Position numbers and translations under genes: made by a program. A stretch of 14,300 nt of DNA from Chloroflexota bacterium (lineage in GTDB: Bacteria > Chloroflexota > Anaerolineae > Aggregatilineales > UBA2796): assembly GCA_003695215.1 (NCBI GenBank), contig RFIM01000261.1:1-14300 (forward strand), written 5' to 3'. Positions 8,297-14,300 of the stretch are shown one piece after another. Under the pieces are notes generated by a model. That model worked only from the letters and a program-made list of their open reading frames with translations, searched no databases and was not told the DNA's origin. Positions within the stretch are counted from its first letter, which is position 1, and every line of letters starts with the position of its first letter.

Positions 8297-8325
8297 TAGG
8301 CAATCCCGTCATTCTTGGCTACACT
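8297..8325 (+). promoter_or_regulatory. weak candidate promoter of the central plus-strand pair
   Basis: TAGGCA (8297-8302) and TACACT (8320-8325) are 17 nt apart and each matches the sigma70 consensus at 4 of 6 bases. The transcript would start near 8332, leaving about 29 nt before the ATG at 8361 with a good ribosome site inside. The intergenic region 8234-8360 therefore holds two divergent, non-overlapping promoters. The call is tentative because matches of this quality occur by chance. Confidence 0.3.
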
Positions 8326-8348
8326 CACAGGCGTCGCACTCAGCGGAT

Positions 8349-8353
8349 GGAGG
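8349..8353 (+). promoter_or_regulatory. ribosome binding site deciding the start of the 208-residue gene
   Basis: GGAGG lies 7 nt before the ATG at 8361. It excludes the in-frame upstream GTG at 8235, whose extra 42 codons would run back over the divergent promoter and have no ribosome site. Confidence 0.8.
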
Positions 8354-8360
8354 TTGTGCG

Positions 8361-8987
8361 ATGGATATCTCGCTCGTGATGGATCAGATACTGGAAAATA
8401 CATCTTTATTAGCTAACGTTGGCGATGCAGAAGCGAATTATCTGCTTGGCTGGACGCGACGCATCTTGCCGAGTTTAGTCGGCAGCATTCAGGATGAGAA
8501 TCTCGGCTGGCAGAAGGTAGAAGCGCTCCAGGAGACCTTGCGCGCAGCTAACGCGCTGATCTCACGCTATCGGACTGCCTCGGAGCCGACATTGCTGGAA
8601 TTGCTGCGCAATTTTCTCAGGCAGTACGCCGTCACTTTTGAGCGCGCAGATGTATCCGAGCATCCAATCGTGCCTGAGCTGGCTGAGATCATGCGCGCTC
8701 AGCCTGATAACGTCTCGGCCTTGCGCGCCTTGTTCGATTTCGCTGAGAATGCGCGCCAGCCTGCTGCTGCAGATGAGCCGATGACGCCTGCTCAAACTGA
8801 AGCGATTCAGAACGTGGAAGAATCGCTCAATCTGCTGCGCCGCACGCTCGGCAACCTGACCGATGCCTTGAGCGACTTCCTGCCCGACGATCAGCTCGCG
8901 CAGCTGCGCCACAGCCTCGCCGATGCTGACTCTGAGAACGCGCCACACACTGAGGACCAAGGAACACCTGATGAATCAGAGAGCTAA
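8361..8987 (+). CDS. hypothetical helical protein with acidic C-terminal tail
   Basis: I do not recognise this 208-residue protein. It has no signal peptide or membrane segment, so it is probably cytoplasmic. It looks almost wholly helical: amphipathic stretches at about 1-75 and 75-128, and a leucine-rich heptad-like stretch at about 140-178 (QNVEESLNLLRRTLGNLTDA) that could form a coiled coil and mediate dimerisation. The last 25 residues are rich in Asp, Glu, Ser and Pro and probably disordered. GGAGG 7 nt upstream sets the start at 8361. Its last 17 nt overlap the start of the PLD lipoprotein gene, so the two are co-expressed and perhaps work together. Base composition is like the neighbours, with no sign of transfer. 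Coding status is supported by the ribosome site, the tight overlap and the long open frame. Confidence 0.8.
   Translation: MDISLVMDQILENTSLLANVGDAEANYLLGWTRRILPSLVGSIQDENLGWQKVEALQETLRAANALISRYRTASEPTLLELLRNFLRQYAVTFERADVSEHPIVPELAEIMRAQPDNVSALRALFDFAENARQPAAADEPMTPAQTEAIQNVEESLNLLRRTLGNLTDALSDFLPDDQLAQLRHSLADADSENAPHTEDQGTPDESES
8959..8963 (+). promoter_or_regulatory. ribosome binding site of the PLD lipoprotein gene
   Basis: AAGGA lies 7 nt before the ATG at 8971 and within the coding end of the preceding gene. It selects 8971 over an in-frame start at 8923 and gives a protein that begins with a proper lipoprotein signal. Confidence 0.75.
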
Positions 8988-10338
8988 ACCTGCCTTTGCG
9001 CCGCGTTTCACTGCGCTGCTGACGCTACTCATCTTTGTGCTGGTCCTCGGCGCGTGCAGCGACGTCGCTGCGCCGCCACCGACAGCCGTGCCTGCCACAG
9101 CCGCGCCGTCACCGACAGCCGCGCCTGCCACAGCAGTTGCTGTTGGCTTGCCCTTAGATGCTGGGAATGTCCTGCCGTGGCTTTCGGTCTACTTCACCAA
9201 TCCCGATCCGCCCGATCAGGCCAATAGCGGCATAGATCGCCAAGTTGTGCCGTTGATCAACGCGGCGCGGCGCCGCATTGATGCGGCCTTTTTCGACTTC
9301 AACTTGCCGAGCGTGGTGAACGCGCTGATCGGCGCGCATCGGCGCGGCGTGGAAGTGCGCTTGGTGCTGGACGTGCAGAATGGCTCACAAGATGTGCCTG
9401 CGGCGCGCGGACGCGATCCCTTTGATGCGCTAGAAGCGCTCAGGGCAGCGAACTTGCCTTTTGTCGATGGCGGACGCTCGAACGGTTTGATGCACGAGAA
9501 GCTGCTGATCATCGACGGCACAGTGCTGTTCGTCGGCTCGTGGAATGCCTCGTGGAACGACACGTTCCGCAACAACAATAACCTCTTGCGCATCACCAAT
9601 CAGCGCTTGATCGCCAACTATCAGCGCGTCTTCAATAACATGTACGAAGGGCGGCGTTTCGGTCGGAATCGGCCTGAAGGCGCCCAGACGCCGCGCCTGA
9701 CCATCGACGGCGTGGTGGTGGAGAACTACTTTGCGCCGACAGACGGCGTGATGGAGAAGATCATCGCCGAAGTGCGCGCCGCGCGCCGCTCAGTGCGTTT
9801 CATGAGCTTCACCTTCACGCATCCCGACTTGGCTGCAGCCTTGCTGGAGCGCAAAAAAGCAGGTGTGAGTGTGGAAGGCGTTTTTGAGAATCGCGGCGCT
9901 TCGCAAGGCGCCTATCCGACGCTCTTCTGCGCAGGTGCGCGCGTCAAAGTGGACGGCAATCCGTATACCATGCACCACAAAGTCTTCATCATTGACGATC
10001 AGACCGTGATCACAGGCTCATTTAATCACACACGCTCAGCGGATACCATCAACGATGAGAGCATCCTGATCATTCGCAGCCAGGCTGTGGCAGCGCTCTA
10101 CAAGCAGGAATTCGACCGAATCTTTGCGCTCGGGCGCGATTCAACCAACGTCACCTGCGGTGTCTCGCCCGAGATCGCCACGCCGACGCTCGATCCGAAC
10201 GAATGCCCTGATCTGACCTTCACTTGCGCGCAGTTCACTACCTGTGAGCAGGCGGTAGCGTGCCTGCGCGCAGGCAACACGCGCTTGGATCGTGACGGCA
10301 ATGGCATCCCATGCGAGAGTCTGTGCGGCTCGCGTTGA
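8971..10338 (+). CDS. lipoprotein of the phospholipase D superfamily with C-terminal Excalibur-like domain
   Basis: This 455-residue protein is probably a surface phosphodiesterase or nuclease. Residues 1-29 form a lipoprotein signal with lipobox LGAC (Cys29), followed by an Ala/Thr/Pro-rich linker (33-58). Two complete HKD motifs mark a full two-lobe PLD active site: H175-K177-D182 in MHEKLLIID, followed by GSWNASWND, and H335-K337-D342 in MHHKVFIID, followed by GSFNHTRSAD. The GS(F/W)N pattern after each motif is like PLD-family nucleases and minicardiolipin-type proteins rather than eukaryotic PLD. Residues about 410-455 contain six Cys and DRDGNGIPCES, the signature of the Excalibur calcium-binding domain, which is often attached to secreted nucleases. 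Substrate (DNA, RNA or phospholipid) cannot be told from sequence. It follows the 208-residue gene with a 17-nt overlap and converges on the methyltransferase gene with a 10-nt gap. Confidence 0.92.
   Translation: MNQRAKPAFAPRFTALLTLLIFVLVLGACSDVAAPPPTAVPATAAPSPTAAPATAVAVGLPLDAGNVLPWLSVYFTNPDPPDQANSGIDRQVVPLINAARRRIDAAFFDFNLPSVVNALIGAHRRGVEVRLVLDVQNGSQDVPAARGRDPFDALEALRAANLPFVDGGRSNGLMHEKLLIIDGTVLFVGSWNASWNDTFRNNNNLLRITNQRLIANYQRVFNNMYEGRRFGRNRPEGAQTPRLTIDGVVVENYFAPTDGVMEKIIAEVRAARRSVRFMSFTFTHPDLAAALLERKKAGVSVEGVFENRGASQGAYPTLFCAGARVKVDGNPYTMHHKVFIIDDQTVITGSFNHTRSADTINDESILIIRSQAVAALYKQEFDRIFALGRDSTNVTCGVSPEIATPTLDPNECPDLTFTCAQFTTCEQAVACLRAGNTRLDRDGNGIPCESLCGSR
9077..9133 (+). repeat. 33-bp-period direct repeat in the lipoprotein linker
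   Basis: A 24-bp sequence at 9077-9100 recurs at 9110-9133 with one mismatch (T to C), a period of 33 bp or 11 codons. It encodes the PTA..PATA linker repeat of the PLD lipoprotein. It looks like a recent in-frame duplication in a low-complexity linker, and its copy number may vary between strains. Confidence 0.8.
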
Positions 10339-10348
10339 GCGCGGCGGA

Positions 10349-11077
10349 TCAGGCCTTCGCCAAGCGCGCTAGAAGATAGAGCTTGAGGTGCTGCCAACGC
10401 GGCATATCAGTCAGGCGCTCATACAGCAGGGCGAGCCGAAAGAGCGGCACAGAGAACGCCATATAGAACGGGTTGCCGATGTACTCGAGCTGCACAAGGC
10501 GCAGGCCTGAGCGCTCAGCCAGCTGGCTGAGCGCTCGGCGCGTGTTGGCGCGGTAGAAAGTCGGGTGCGATTCGTGGGCAGGGCGCCGCAACAGCTGATT
10601 GAGCGCAAAGCGGCGCGCTGCGCTCGGCACAAGGCGGCTGAGCAGCGGCACATAGTTGTGCGCGTTGGTTGTCAACAGAATCACCTGGCCATGTGGACGC
10701 AAGACGCGCGCCATCTCGCAGAAGGCGCGCTCAGGCTGCGGAAAGTGCTCCACGACCCACTGCGCGGCGATCACGTCGAAACTGGCAGCACGAAACGGCA
10801 ATTGATAAGCTGTGGCCAAGATCGGCAAGTCTACCACGCGATTGTGCCGTAGGTCGTCTGCCACGAGATCAATGCCGACGCTGCGGCGTGCACGCTGTAT
10901 AGCTTCTGCGGCTAGCGAGTCGCGCCCGCAGCCGATATCCAGCAGCGTTGTGTCCGCAGTGAGCGCAGCCGCTAGCCATTGCGCATAGCGCTCGCCTGCG
11001 TTCACGAAGTTCGGATAGCGCCGATCGAAGAGCGCCTGGCAGCGCCGATAGCGCGGACTGTGCGTGTAGGCAGTCAT
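10349..11077 (-). CDS. class I SAM-dependent methyltransferase
   Basis: A 242-residue Rossmann-fold methyltransferase that uses S-adenosylmethionine; the acceptor is unknown. Motif I is LLDIGCGRDS (45-54), the acidic residue ending strand 2 is D70 in VGIDL, motif post-I/II is SFDVIAAQWVVEHF (99-112) and motif III is LRPHGQVIL (126-134), the pattern of the Methyltransf_11/UbiE-like group. The C-terminal 80 residues have hydrophobic, Arg-rich helices (YMAFSVPLFRLALLYERL) that could lie on a membrane, as in methyltransferases acting on lipids, quinones or glycans. It starts at an ATG 6 nt after the ftsI stop with no ribosome site, so translation probably depends on coupling. It takes the place where murE often follows ftsI. 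No terminator with a T-run is seen between it and the convergent PLD gene. Confidence 0.88.
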   Translation of the reverse strand: MTAYTHSPRYRRCQALFDRRYPNFVNAGERYAQWLAAALTADTTLLDIGCGRDSLAAEAIQRARRSVGIDLVADDLRHNRVVDLPILATAYQLPFRAASFDVIAAQWVVEHFPQPERAFCEMARVLRPHGQVILLTTNAHNYVPLLSRLVPSAARRFALNQLLRRPAHESHPTFYRANTRRALSQLAERSGLRLVQLEYIGNPFYMAFSVPLFRLALLYERLTDMPRWQHLKLYLLARLAKA

Positions 11078-11083
11078 GGCGCG

Positions 11084-12826
11084 CTAGCGTTTGACGATCA
11101 AGCTGGTATCGCCGCCTTGGGCGCGCAGTTCGGCGCGCTGAGCGTCGGTCGGGATGTTCATCAGCACCACGAGGCGCTTGACGAGCTGCGCAAAAGCGGG
11201 CGCAGCGGTCTCGCTGGCGAAGCGCCCGACCTTATCGAGCTTGATCAGGATGCTCACACGCGGCTCGTCGGCGGGCAGGAAGCCGACAAAAGTCGCCATG
11301 CTCAGCTCAGGATCGTACAAGCCAGGGCAGGTGGCACAATAAATCTGGGCTGTGCCTGTCTTGCCAGCGATGGTGTAGCCGGGCACGCGCGCGTCCTTGC
11401 CTTCGCCGATGTTCACGACCTGCACCATGATATCGGTGATGCGCCGCGCCACATCGGCTGAGATCGGCGTGCGCACTGCCGCTGGCACAGCGTAGTATTC
11501 GCGATCGCCGTCAACCGTCTTCAGGCGCACATGCGGCTGCATCATCTGACCGCCATTGGCGATCACGTTCACAAAAGAGAGCATTTGGAGCGGCGTGACC
11601 GTCAAGCCTTGCCCAAAGCTGTTGGTAGCTAGGTCGGAATCGCTCCAATACAAGTCGTTTGGCAGGCGCAAAATGCCTGCTGCCTCGCCTTCGAGATCGA
11701 TGCCTGTCGGCTGGCCGACGCCAAAGCGCCGCAAGCCTTCGTAGAACTCGGTCGGACCGAGGACGTCCACAGCCAGCCAAGTCGTGCCCAGATTCCAGGA
11801 GCGCACCAGGATATCCACGAAACTCTGCGAGCCGTGCGCAGCGCGATCCCAGTTATATACGCGCCTGCCGCCTACAACGCGGAATGGGCTGCCTTCGTAG
11901 TAGGTCGAATCTTCTGAGACTTTGCCTGACTCAAGCGCAATGGCGGCTGTTACGATTTTGAAGACCGAGCCAGGCTCGTAGGTGTCGCTGATGGCAGGAT
12001 TGCGAATGCTCTCCTGGTTGGCGCGGAAGTAGACATTCGGATCGAAAGTTGGGTAAGAGGCCATAGCCAGCACTTCGCCTGTGCGCGGATCCATGATGAT
12101 GATCGTGCCGCTGGTGGCGCCGTAGCGATTGATAGCATCATAGAGTTCGCTCTCGGCAAGGTGCTGAATGCTACGATCGATGGTCAGGTAGATATCGCGG
12201 CCGGGCGGCGGCGGTTCGCCTAGGATGGCATCGAAAGGGATACGGCTGCGCTCAGTGACGCGGCTCTGCCCTGCCAGATCGTCATTATAACCGCCTTCCA
12301 CGCCCACATAGCCGCGCCGCAAGTTGCCCTCCCAGCCCACAAAGCCGATCACATGTGCGGCAAGGCTGTTGTGTGGATAGATGCGTTTCGGCTCAGGATC
12401 GATGGTCACTGCCAGCGAGTTCAGGCGCGCCACTTTTTGCGCCACTTCTGCGCTCACAGGCTGCCGCGTGACTAACTCATAAGGCGCGCGGCTGTTCGCC
12501 AACTGCAAGATGCGCTCCTCATCCTCGCCCAGGATCTCGGCTAGCTCGCGGGCAAGGCGCGCCTTATTGGAGATGTAGACAGGACTGATGCCGATGCGGT
12601 ACTCTGTGGTGTTGGCGGCCAACAGCTCGCCGTTGCGGTCATAGATGCGGCCGCGCTCTGGAAAGCGATCGTTGATGATGCGGTAGTTGCTGCTGGCAAG
12701 GCGCTGCAGATAGGCTGCCACATCTAGCTGGAACTGAAACGAAGCCAGGCGCGCAAAAAGCAGCACGCCCGTGATGATGATCACAAAAGTGAGCAGCGAG
12801 AGACGTCGGTTGAAGCTCGTCCGCAT
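11084..12826 (-). CDS. ftsI: FtsI/PBP2-type peptidoglycan D,D-transpeptidase (class B penicillin-binding protein)
   Basis: This 580-residue membrane protein cross-links septal peptidoglycan. One N-terminal membrane helix (about 10-28, LLTFVIIITGVLLF) anchors it. Residues about 55-205 form the pedestal domain, beginning with RGRIYDRNGELLA. The transpeptidase domain has the three active-site motifs: S287-V-F-K290 in EPGSVFKI, S343-W-N345 in RSWNLGT, and K489-T-G in AGKTGTAQ. Length and order match the FtsI/SpoVD family. The SxN motif has Trp in the middle where Ser is common, and a Cys-Ala-Thr-Cys pair (497-500) follows KTG. There is no PASTA domain. The start at 12826 has AGGAG 9 nt upstream. 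The gene follows the FtsL-like gene by 12 nt, and that pairing is why I call it FtsI rather than an elongation PBP2. Confidence 0.94.
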   Translation of the reverse strand: MRTSFNRRLSLLTFVIIITGVLLFARLASFQFQLDVAAYLQRLASSNYRIINDRFPERGRIYDRNGELLAANTTEYRIGISPVYISNKARLARELAEILGEDEERILQLANSRAPYELVTRQPVSAEVAQKVARLNSLAVTIDPEPKRIYPHNSLAAHVIGFVGWEGNLRRGYVGVEGGYNDDLAGQSRVTERSRIPFDAILGEPPPPGRDIYLTIDRSIQHLAESELYDAINRYGATSGTIIIMDPRTGEVLAMASYPTFDPNVYFRANQESIRNPAISDTYEPGSVFKIVTAAIALESGKVSEDSTYYEGSPFRVVGGRRVYNWDRAAHGSQSFVDILVRSWNLGTTWLAVDVLGPTEFYEGLRRFGVGQPTGIDLEGEAAGILRLPNDLYWSDSDLATNSFGQGLTVTPLQMLSFVNVIANGGQMMQPHVRLKTVDGDREYYAVPAAVRTPISADVARRITDIMVQVVNIGEGKDARVPGYTIAGKTGTAQIYCATCPGLYDPELSMATFVGFLPADEPRVSILIKLDKVGRFASETAAPAFAQLVKRLVVLMNIPTDAQRAELRAQGGDTSLIVKR

Positions 12827-12838
12827 ATCACAAAGCTC

Positions 12839-13324
12839 CTACGGCGCGCTGTCGCCGTTCATCCACTGTTCGAATTGGCGCAGCAAGAGGTCCCACTGCT
12901 GCCGCACCCAGCCCTCGAAGGTTTCATCATAGACCAAGGTCGGCGTTGGCACTAGGAGCGGCGTTGGCGTGGCGCGGATCGGCGAATAGCCTTCCACTAC
13001 GATGTACTCGAGGTCTTGGGCAGCTGCGGGCACAAAACCAAGCTGCTGGGCGCGTCCGCGCAGATTGTTGATATTGCGCTGTTGGGCGATCCGCGCCTGC
13101 ATATCGCTGATAGCGCGCTGTAGGAACTCTCGCGTGCGTTGTAATTCTAGCAAGTTGCTGCCTGTGGTGGCAGTGACCGTTGCCTGGTCGAGATAGAGCG
13201 CGCCAATGAAAATGGCGACGATCACGATCAAGATGATTAGCGCCACTGCTTGAGTCGGCGAGCGCCACGGCAGTTGTGGCACAGCCTGCCGAATGGGCGT
13301 TGAAGGTTCGCGTCTATCGCTCAT
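12839..13324 (-). CDS. FtsL/DivIC-like cell division protein
   Basis: A 161-residue bitopic membrane protein. A basic and Pro-rich cytoplasmic start (1-24) is followed by one membrane helix (about 25-46, AVALIILIVIVAIFIGALYL), then a coiled coil (about 55-92) and the segment LRGRAQQLGFVPA, which matches the end of the FtsL/DivIC ectodomain (typically R-A-x-x-L-G-M-x). FtsL with DivIC/FtsB forms the bridge that activates FtsW-FtsI at the septum, and this gene lies directly before ftsI. The tail from about 115 (TPTPLLVPTPTL, then a Trp-rich amphipathic helix) is longer than in most FtsL proteins. The ATG at 13324 has AGGAGG 10 nt upstream; an in-frame upstream start at 13441 would overlap the kinase-like gene and is rejected. 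FtsL against FtsB/DivIC cannot be decided from sequence alone. Confidence 0.82.
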   Translation of the reverse strand: MSDRREPSTPIRQAVPQLPWRSPTQAVALIILIVIVAIFIGALYLDQATVTATTGSNLLELQRTREFLQRAISDMQARIAQQRNINNLRGRAQQLGFVPAAAQDLEYIVVEGYSPIRATPTPLLVPTPTLVYDETFEGWVRQQWDLLLRQFEQWMNGDSAP

Positions 13325-13334
13325 GCCTGAGTAG

Positions 13335-13340
13335 CCTCCT
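13335..13340 (-). promoter_or_regulatory. ribosome binding site of the FtsL-like gene
   Basis: A perfect AGGAGG on the minus strand lies 10 nt before the ATG at 13324 in the 34-nt gap after the kinase-like gene. It sets the start of the division protein and argues against a longer N terminus. Confidence 0.75.
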
Positions 13341-13358
13341 GTTCGCGCTATTGCCCTG

Positions 13359-14300
13359 TCAGTGCGTTTCTGTAGGATCGTTTTCGGTATCAGGCGATGT
13401 GGCGAAGTGTTCGTGCGCTTCACGGCTAGTTTTGAGAGCAAGGGCGACGATCAAATAGGCCAGGCGGCGCGCTTGCAGCGGCCTGTCTTTCCAGTTGAGC
13501 GTGCGCAGGGCCTGCAAGCCAAGCGGAATGAAGTATTCAGCCCAATTGCCGCGCCGCAACAAGCCGCTGACAATGCGGCGCACTTCTACTAAAGGGATAA
13601 GCACCTGTGCGTGAGGCTGCTCGGCGCTGAACAAGCCTTCGTTGAGCAGATGCGGCTCAGCATAGCAAACGCGATTCAGGCGATCCAAGAGCGCGAGCAT
13701 CTGCCAGGCTGCATTCCATGGATCGGGCGTTGGCGGATCGTAGAGCTCAAGCAGCAGGCTGATCTCAAGAGTCGCCCAATCGAAGAGGGTGTGTCCGTCG
13801 CGCGTCCATTCGAAGTCGATCAGCCAGGCTGCGCTATCCCGCCCGATCAAGATGTTGCCAGGATGCAGATCGCCGTGCATAGGGCAAAAAGTGCCGCTGA
13901 TCTGAGCTTCCAGCAGGCTACGATAATGGCGCAATGGGTTAGGCAAGCGCACTGGGAAAGCAGCATGGCTCGGCAGTAGATCGCTTGTGAGAGCGAAGTC
14001 GGGCGCAAGCGCTAGGATTTGCTCTTCCAGGATATCATCGCGTGTGCGGATCACTCTGCCCGTCACGCGGCGTATGATCGTGCCACGATGCAAGTTTGGA
14101 TGCGCAGCTAGATCGAATGCCTTGACATTCACGCGCGAGCTGAGATTCATGGCTTCAGCGTTGCTGCCTGCCACGAGCTGCACAGTGTTGCTCTCAGGCT
14201 TGAGCTTCAGCACCGTGAAATTGATCAGCGCGATCACTTCATCAGCCTGGAAGGCGCCTTCAGCGCGCAATGCATCGCTCAGCGGCTGAATTTTGCGCGC
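13359..14300 (-). CDS. APH/choline-kinase-like phosphotransferase, partial (N terminus outside window)
   Basis: The open frame runs past the right edge, so 313 codons are visible and the true start is not. A protein-kinase-like fold of the aminoglycoside phosphotransferase/choline kinase group is shown by CPMHGDLHPGNILI (Brenner-type catalytic loop, 13854-13877 for HGDLHPGN) and WLIDFEWT (metal-binding Asp, near 13815), then DWATLEISLLLEL. The family transfers phosphate from ATP to a small molecule, and some members act on proteins. The substrate here is unknown, and antibiotic resistance should not be assumed. The ATP-binding N lobe (Lys and Gly-rich loop) is at best partly visible: FTVLKLKPES could hold the conserved Lys strand. 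It lies 34 nt before the FtsL-like gene in the same direction, so it is probably co-transcribed with the division genes. Confidence 0.8.
   Translation of the reverse strand, partial: ARKIQPLSDALRAEGAFQADEVIALINFTVLKLKPESNTVQLVAGSNAEAMNLSSRVNVKAFDLAAHPNLHRGTIIRRVTGRVIRTRDDILEEQILALAPDFALTSDLLPSHAAFPVRLPNPLRHYRSLLEAQISGTFCPMHGDLHPGNILIGRDSAAWLIDFEWTRDGHTLFDWATLEISLLLELYDPPTPDPWNAAWQMLALLDRLNRVCYAEPHLLNEGLFSAEQPHAQVLIPLVEVRRIVSGLLRRGNWAEYFIPLGLQALRTLNWKDRPLQARRLAYLIVALALKTSREAHEHFATSPDTENDPTETH

Noticed and set aside
8235..8360. 42-codon N-terminal extension of the 208-residue gene from a GTG at 8235
   Set aside because: It runs over the divergent promoter, has no ribosome site and is rich in Arg, Lys and Ser unlike the rest, while GGAGG marks the ATG at 8361.
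10325..10375. Possible bidirectional terminator between the convergent PLD and methyltransferase genes
   Set aside because: Only imperfect GCGC-rich pairing is seen, with no T-run on either strand, so no intrinsic terminator can be supported.
10979..11461. 160-codon open frame on the plus strand opposite ftsI and the methyltransferase
   Set aside because: It spans the junction of two well-supported genes on the other strand and has no motif; it is taken as a by-product of their codon use.
13359..14300. Calling the kinase-like gene an aminoglycoside resistance gene
   Set aside because: The HGDLHPGN and IDF motifs are shared by a wide range of APH/choline kinase-like proteins, and the division-gene context gives no support for resistance.
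1..14300. CRISPR array, tRNA, rRNA, insertion sequence or prophage
   Set aside because: No regularly spaced repeats, tRNA-like folds, transposase motifs or phage genes were seen; nearly all bases lie in housekeeping-like or envelope genes.

Overview
The window is gene-dense, about 57% G+C by eye, and reads as chromosomal DNA of a member of the Chloroflexota (probably Anaerolineae-like). The main clue is the style of the exported proteins: two lipoproteins carry a Cys lipobox followed by Thr/Pro-rich linkers (one includes VVTATP and PTPIPTPTPIP), and the FtsL-like protein has a similar TPTP stretch. Such linkers are typical of that phylum. This placement is an inference; no rRNA or other marker is present. 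I found no tRNA, rRNA, CRISPR array, insertion sequence or phage gene, and no stretch over 300 bases without a gene.

Left block (1-8269, all minus strand, in transcription order): a TPR-rich lipoprotein lytic transglycosylase, a GT4 glycosyltransferase, a two-Usp/GT81 fusion that resembles glucosyl-3-phosphoglycerate synthase, a small secreted beta-propeller protein, and the N-terminal half of carB (cut by the window edge). Gaps are 38, 5, 1 and 56 nt, so the first four genes are probably one operon. It is driven by a near-consensus sigma70 promoter (TTGACA-N17-CATAAT) placed so close to the first ATG that the mRNA should be leaderless. carB may also have its own promoter, with a TATAAT inside a small palindrome. 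The operon joins cell-wall turnover with what looks like synthesis of a glucosylglycerate-type solute or glycoconjugate.

Central plus-strand pair (8361-10338): a 208-residue helical protein of unknown function, overlapping by 17 nt a lipoprotein of the phospholipase D superfamily with two intact HKD motifs and a C-terminal Excalibur-like Cys/Asp domain. The second is probably a surface nuclease or phosphodiesterase. The pair is divergent from the transglycosylase operon and convergent with the right block.

Right block (10349-14300, minus strand, in transcription order): an APH/choline-kinase-like phosphotransferase (start outside the window), an FtsL/DivIC-like protein, an FtsI-type penicillin-binding protein and a class I methyltransferase. 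The ftsL-ftsI pair is the core of a division (dcw) cluster, but rsmH/mraZ and murE, the usual flanks, are replaced by the kinase-like gene and the methyltransferase. Peptidoglycan synthesis and remodelling is thus a theme on both sides of the window.
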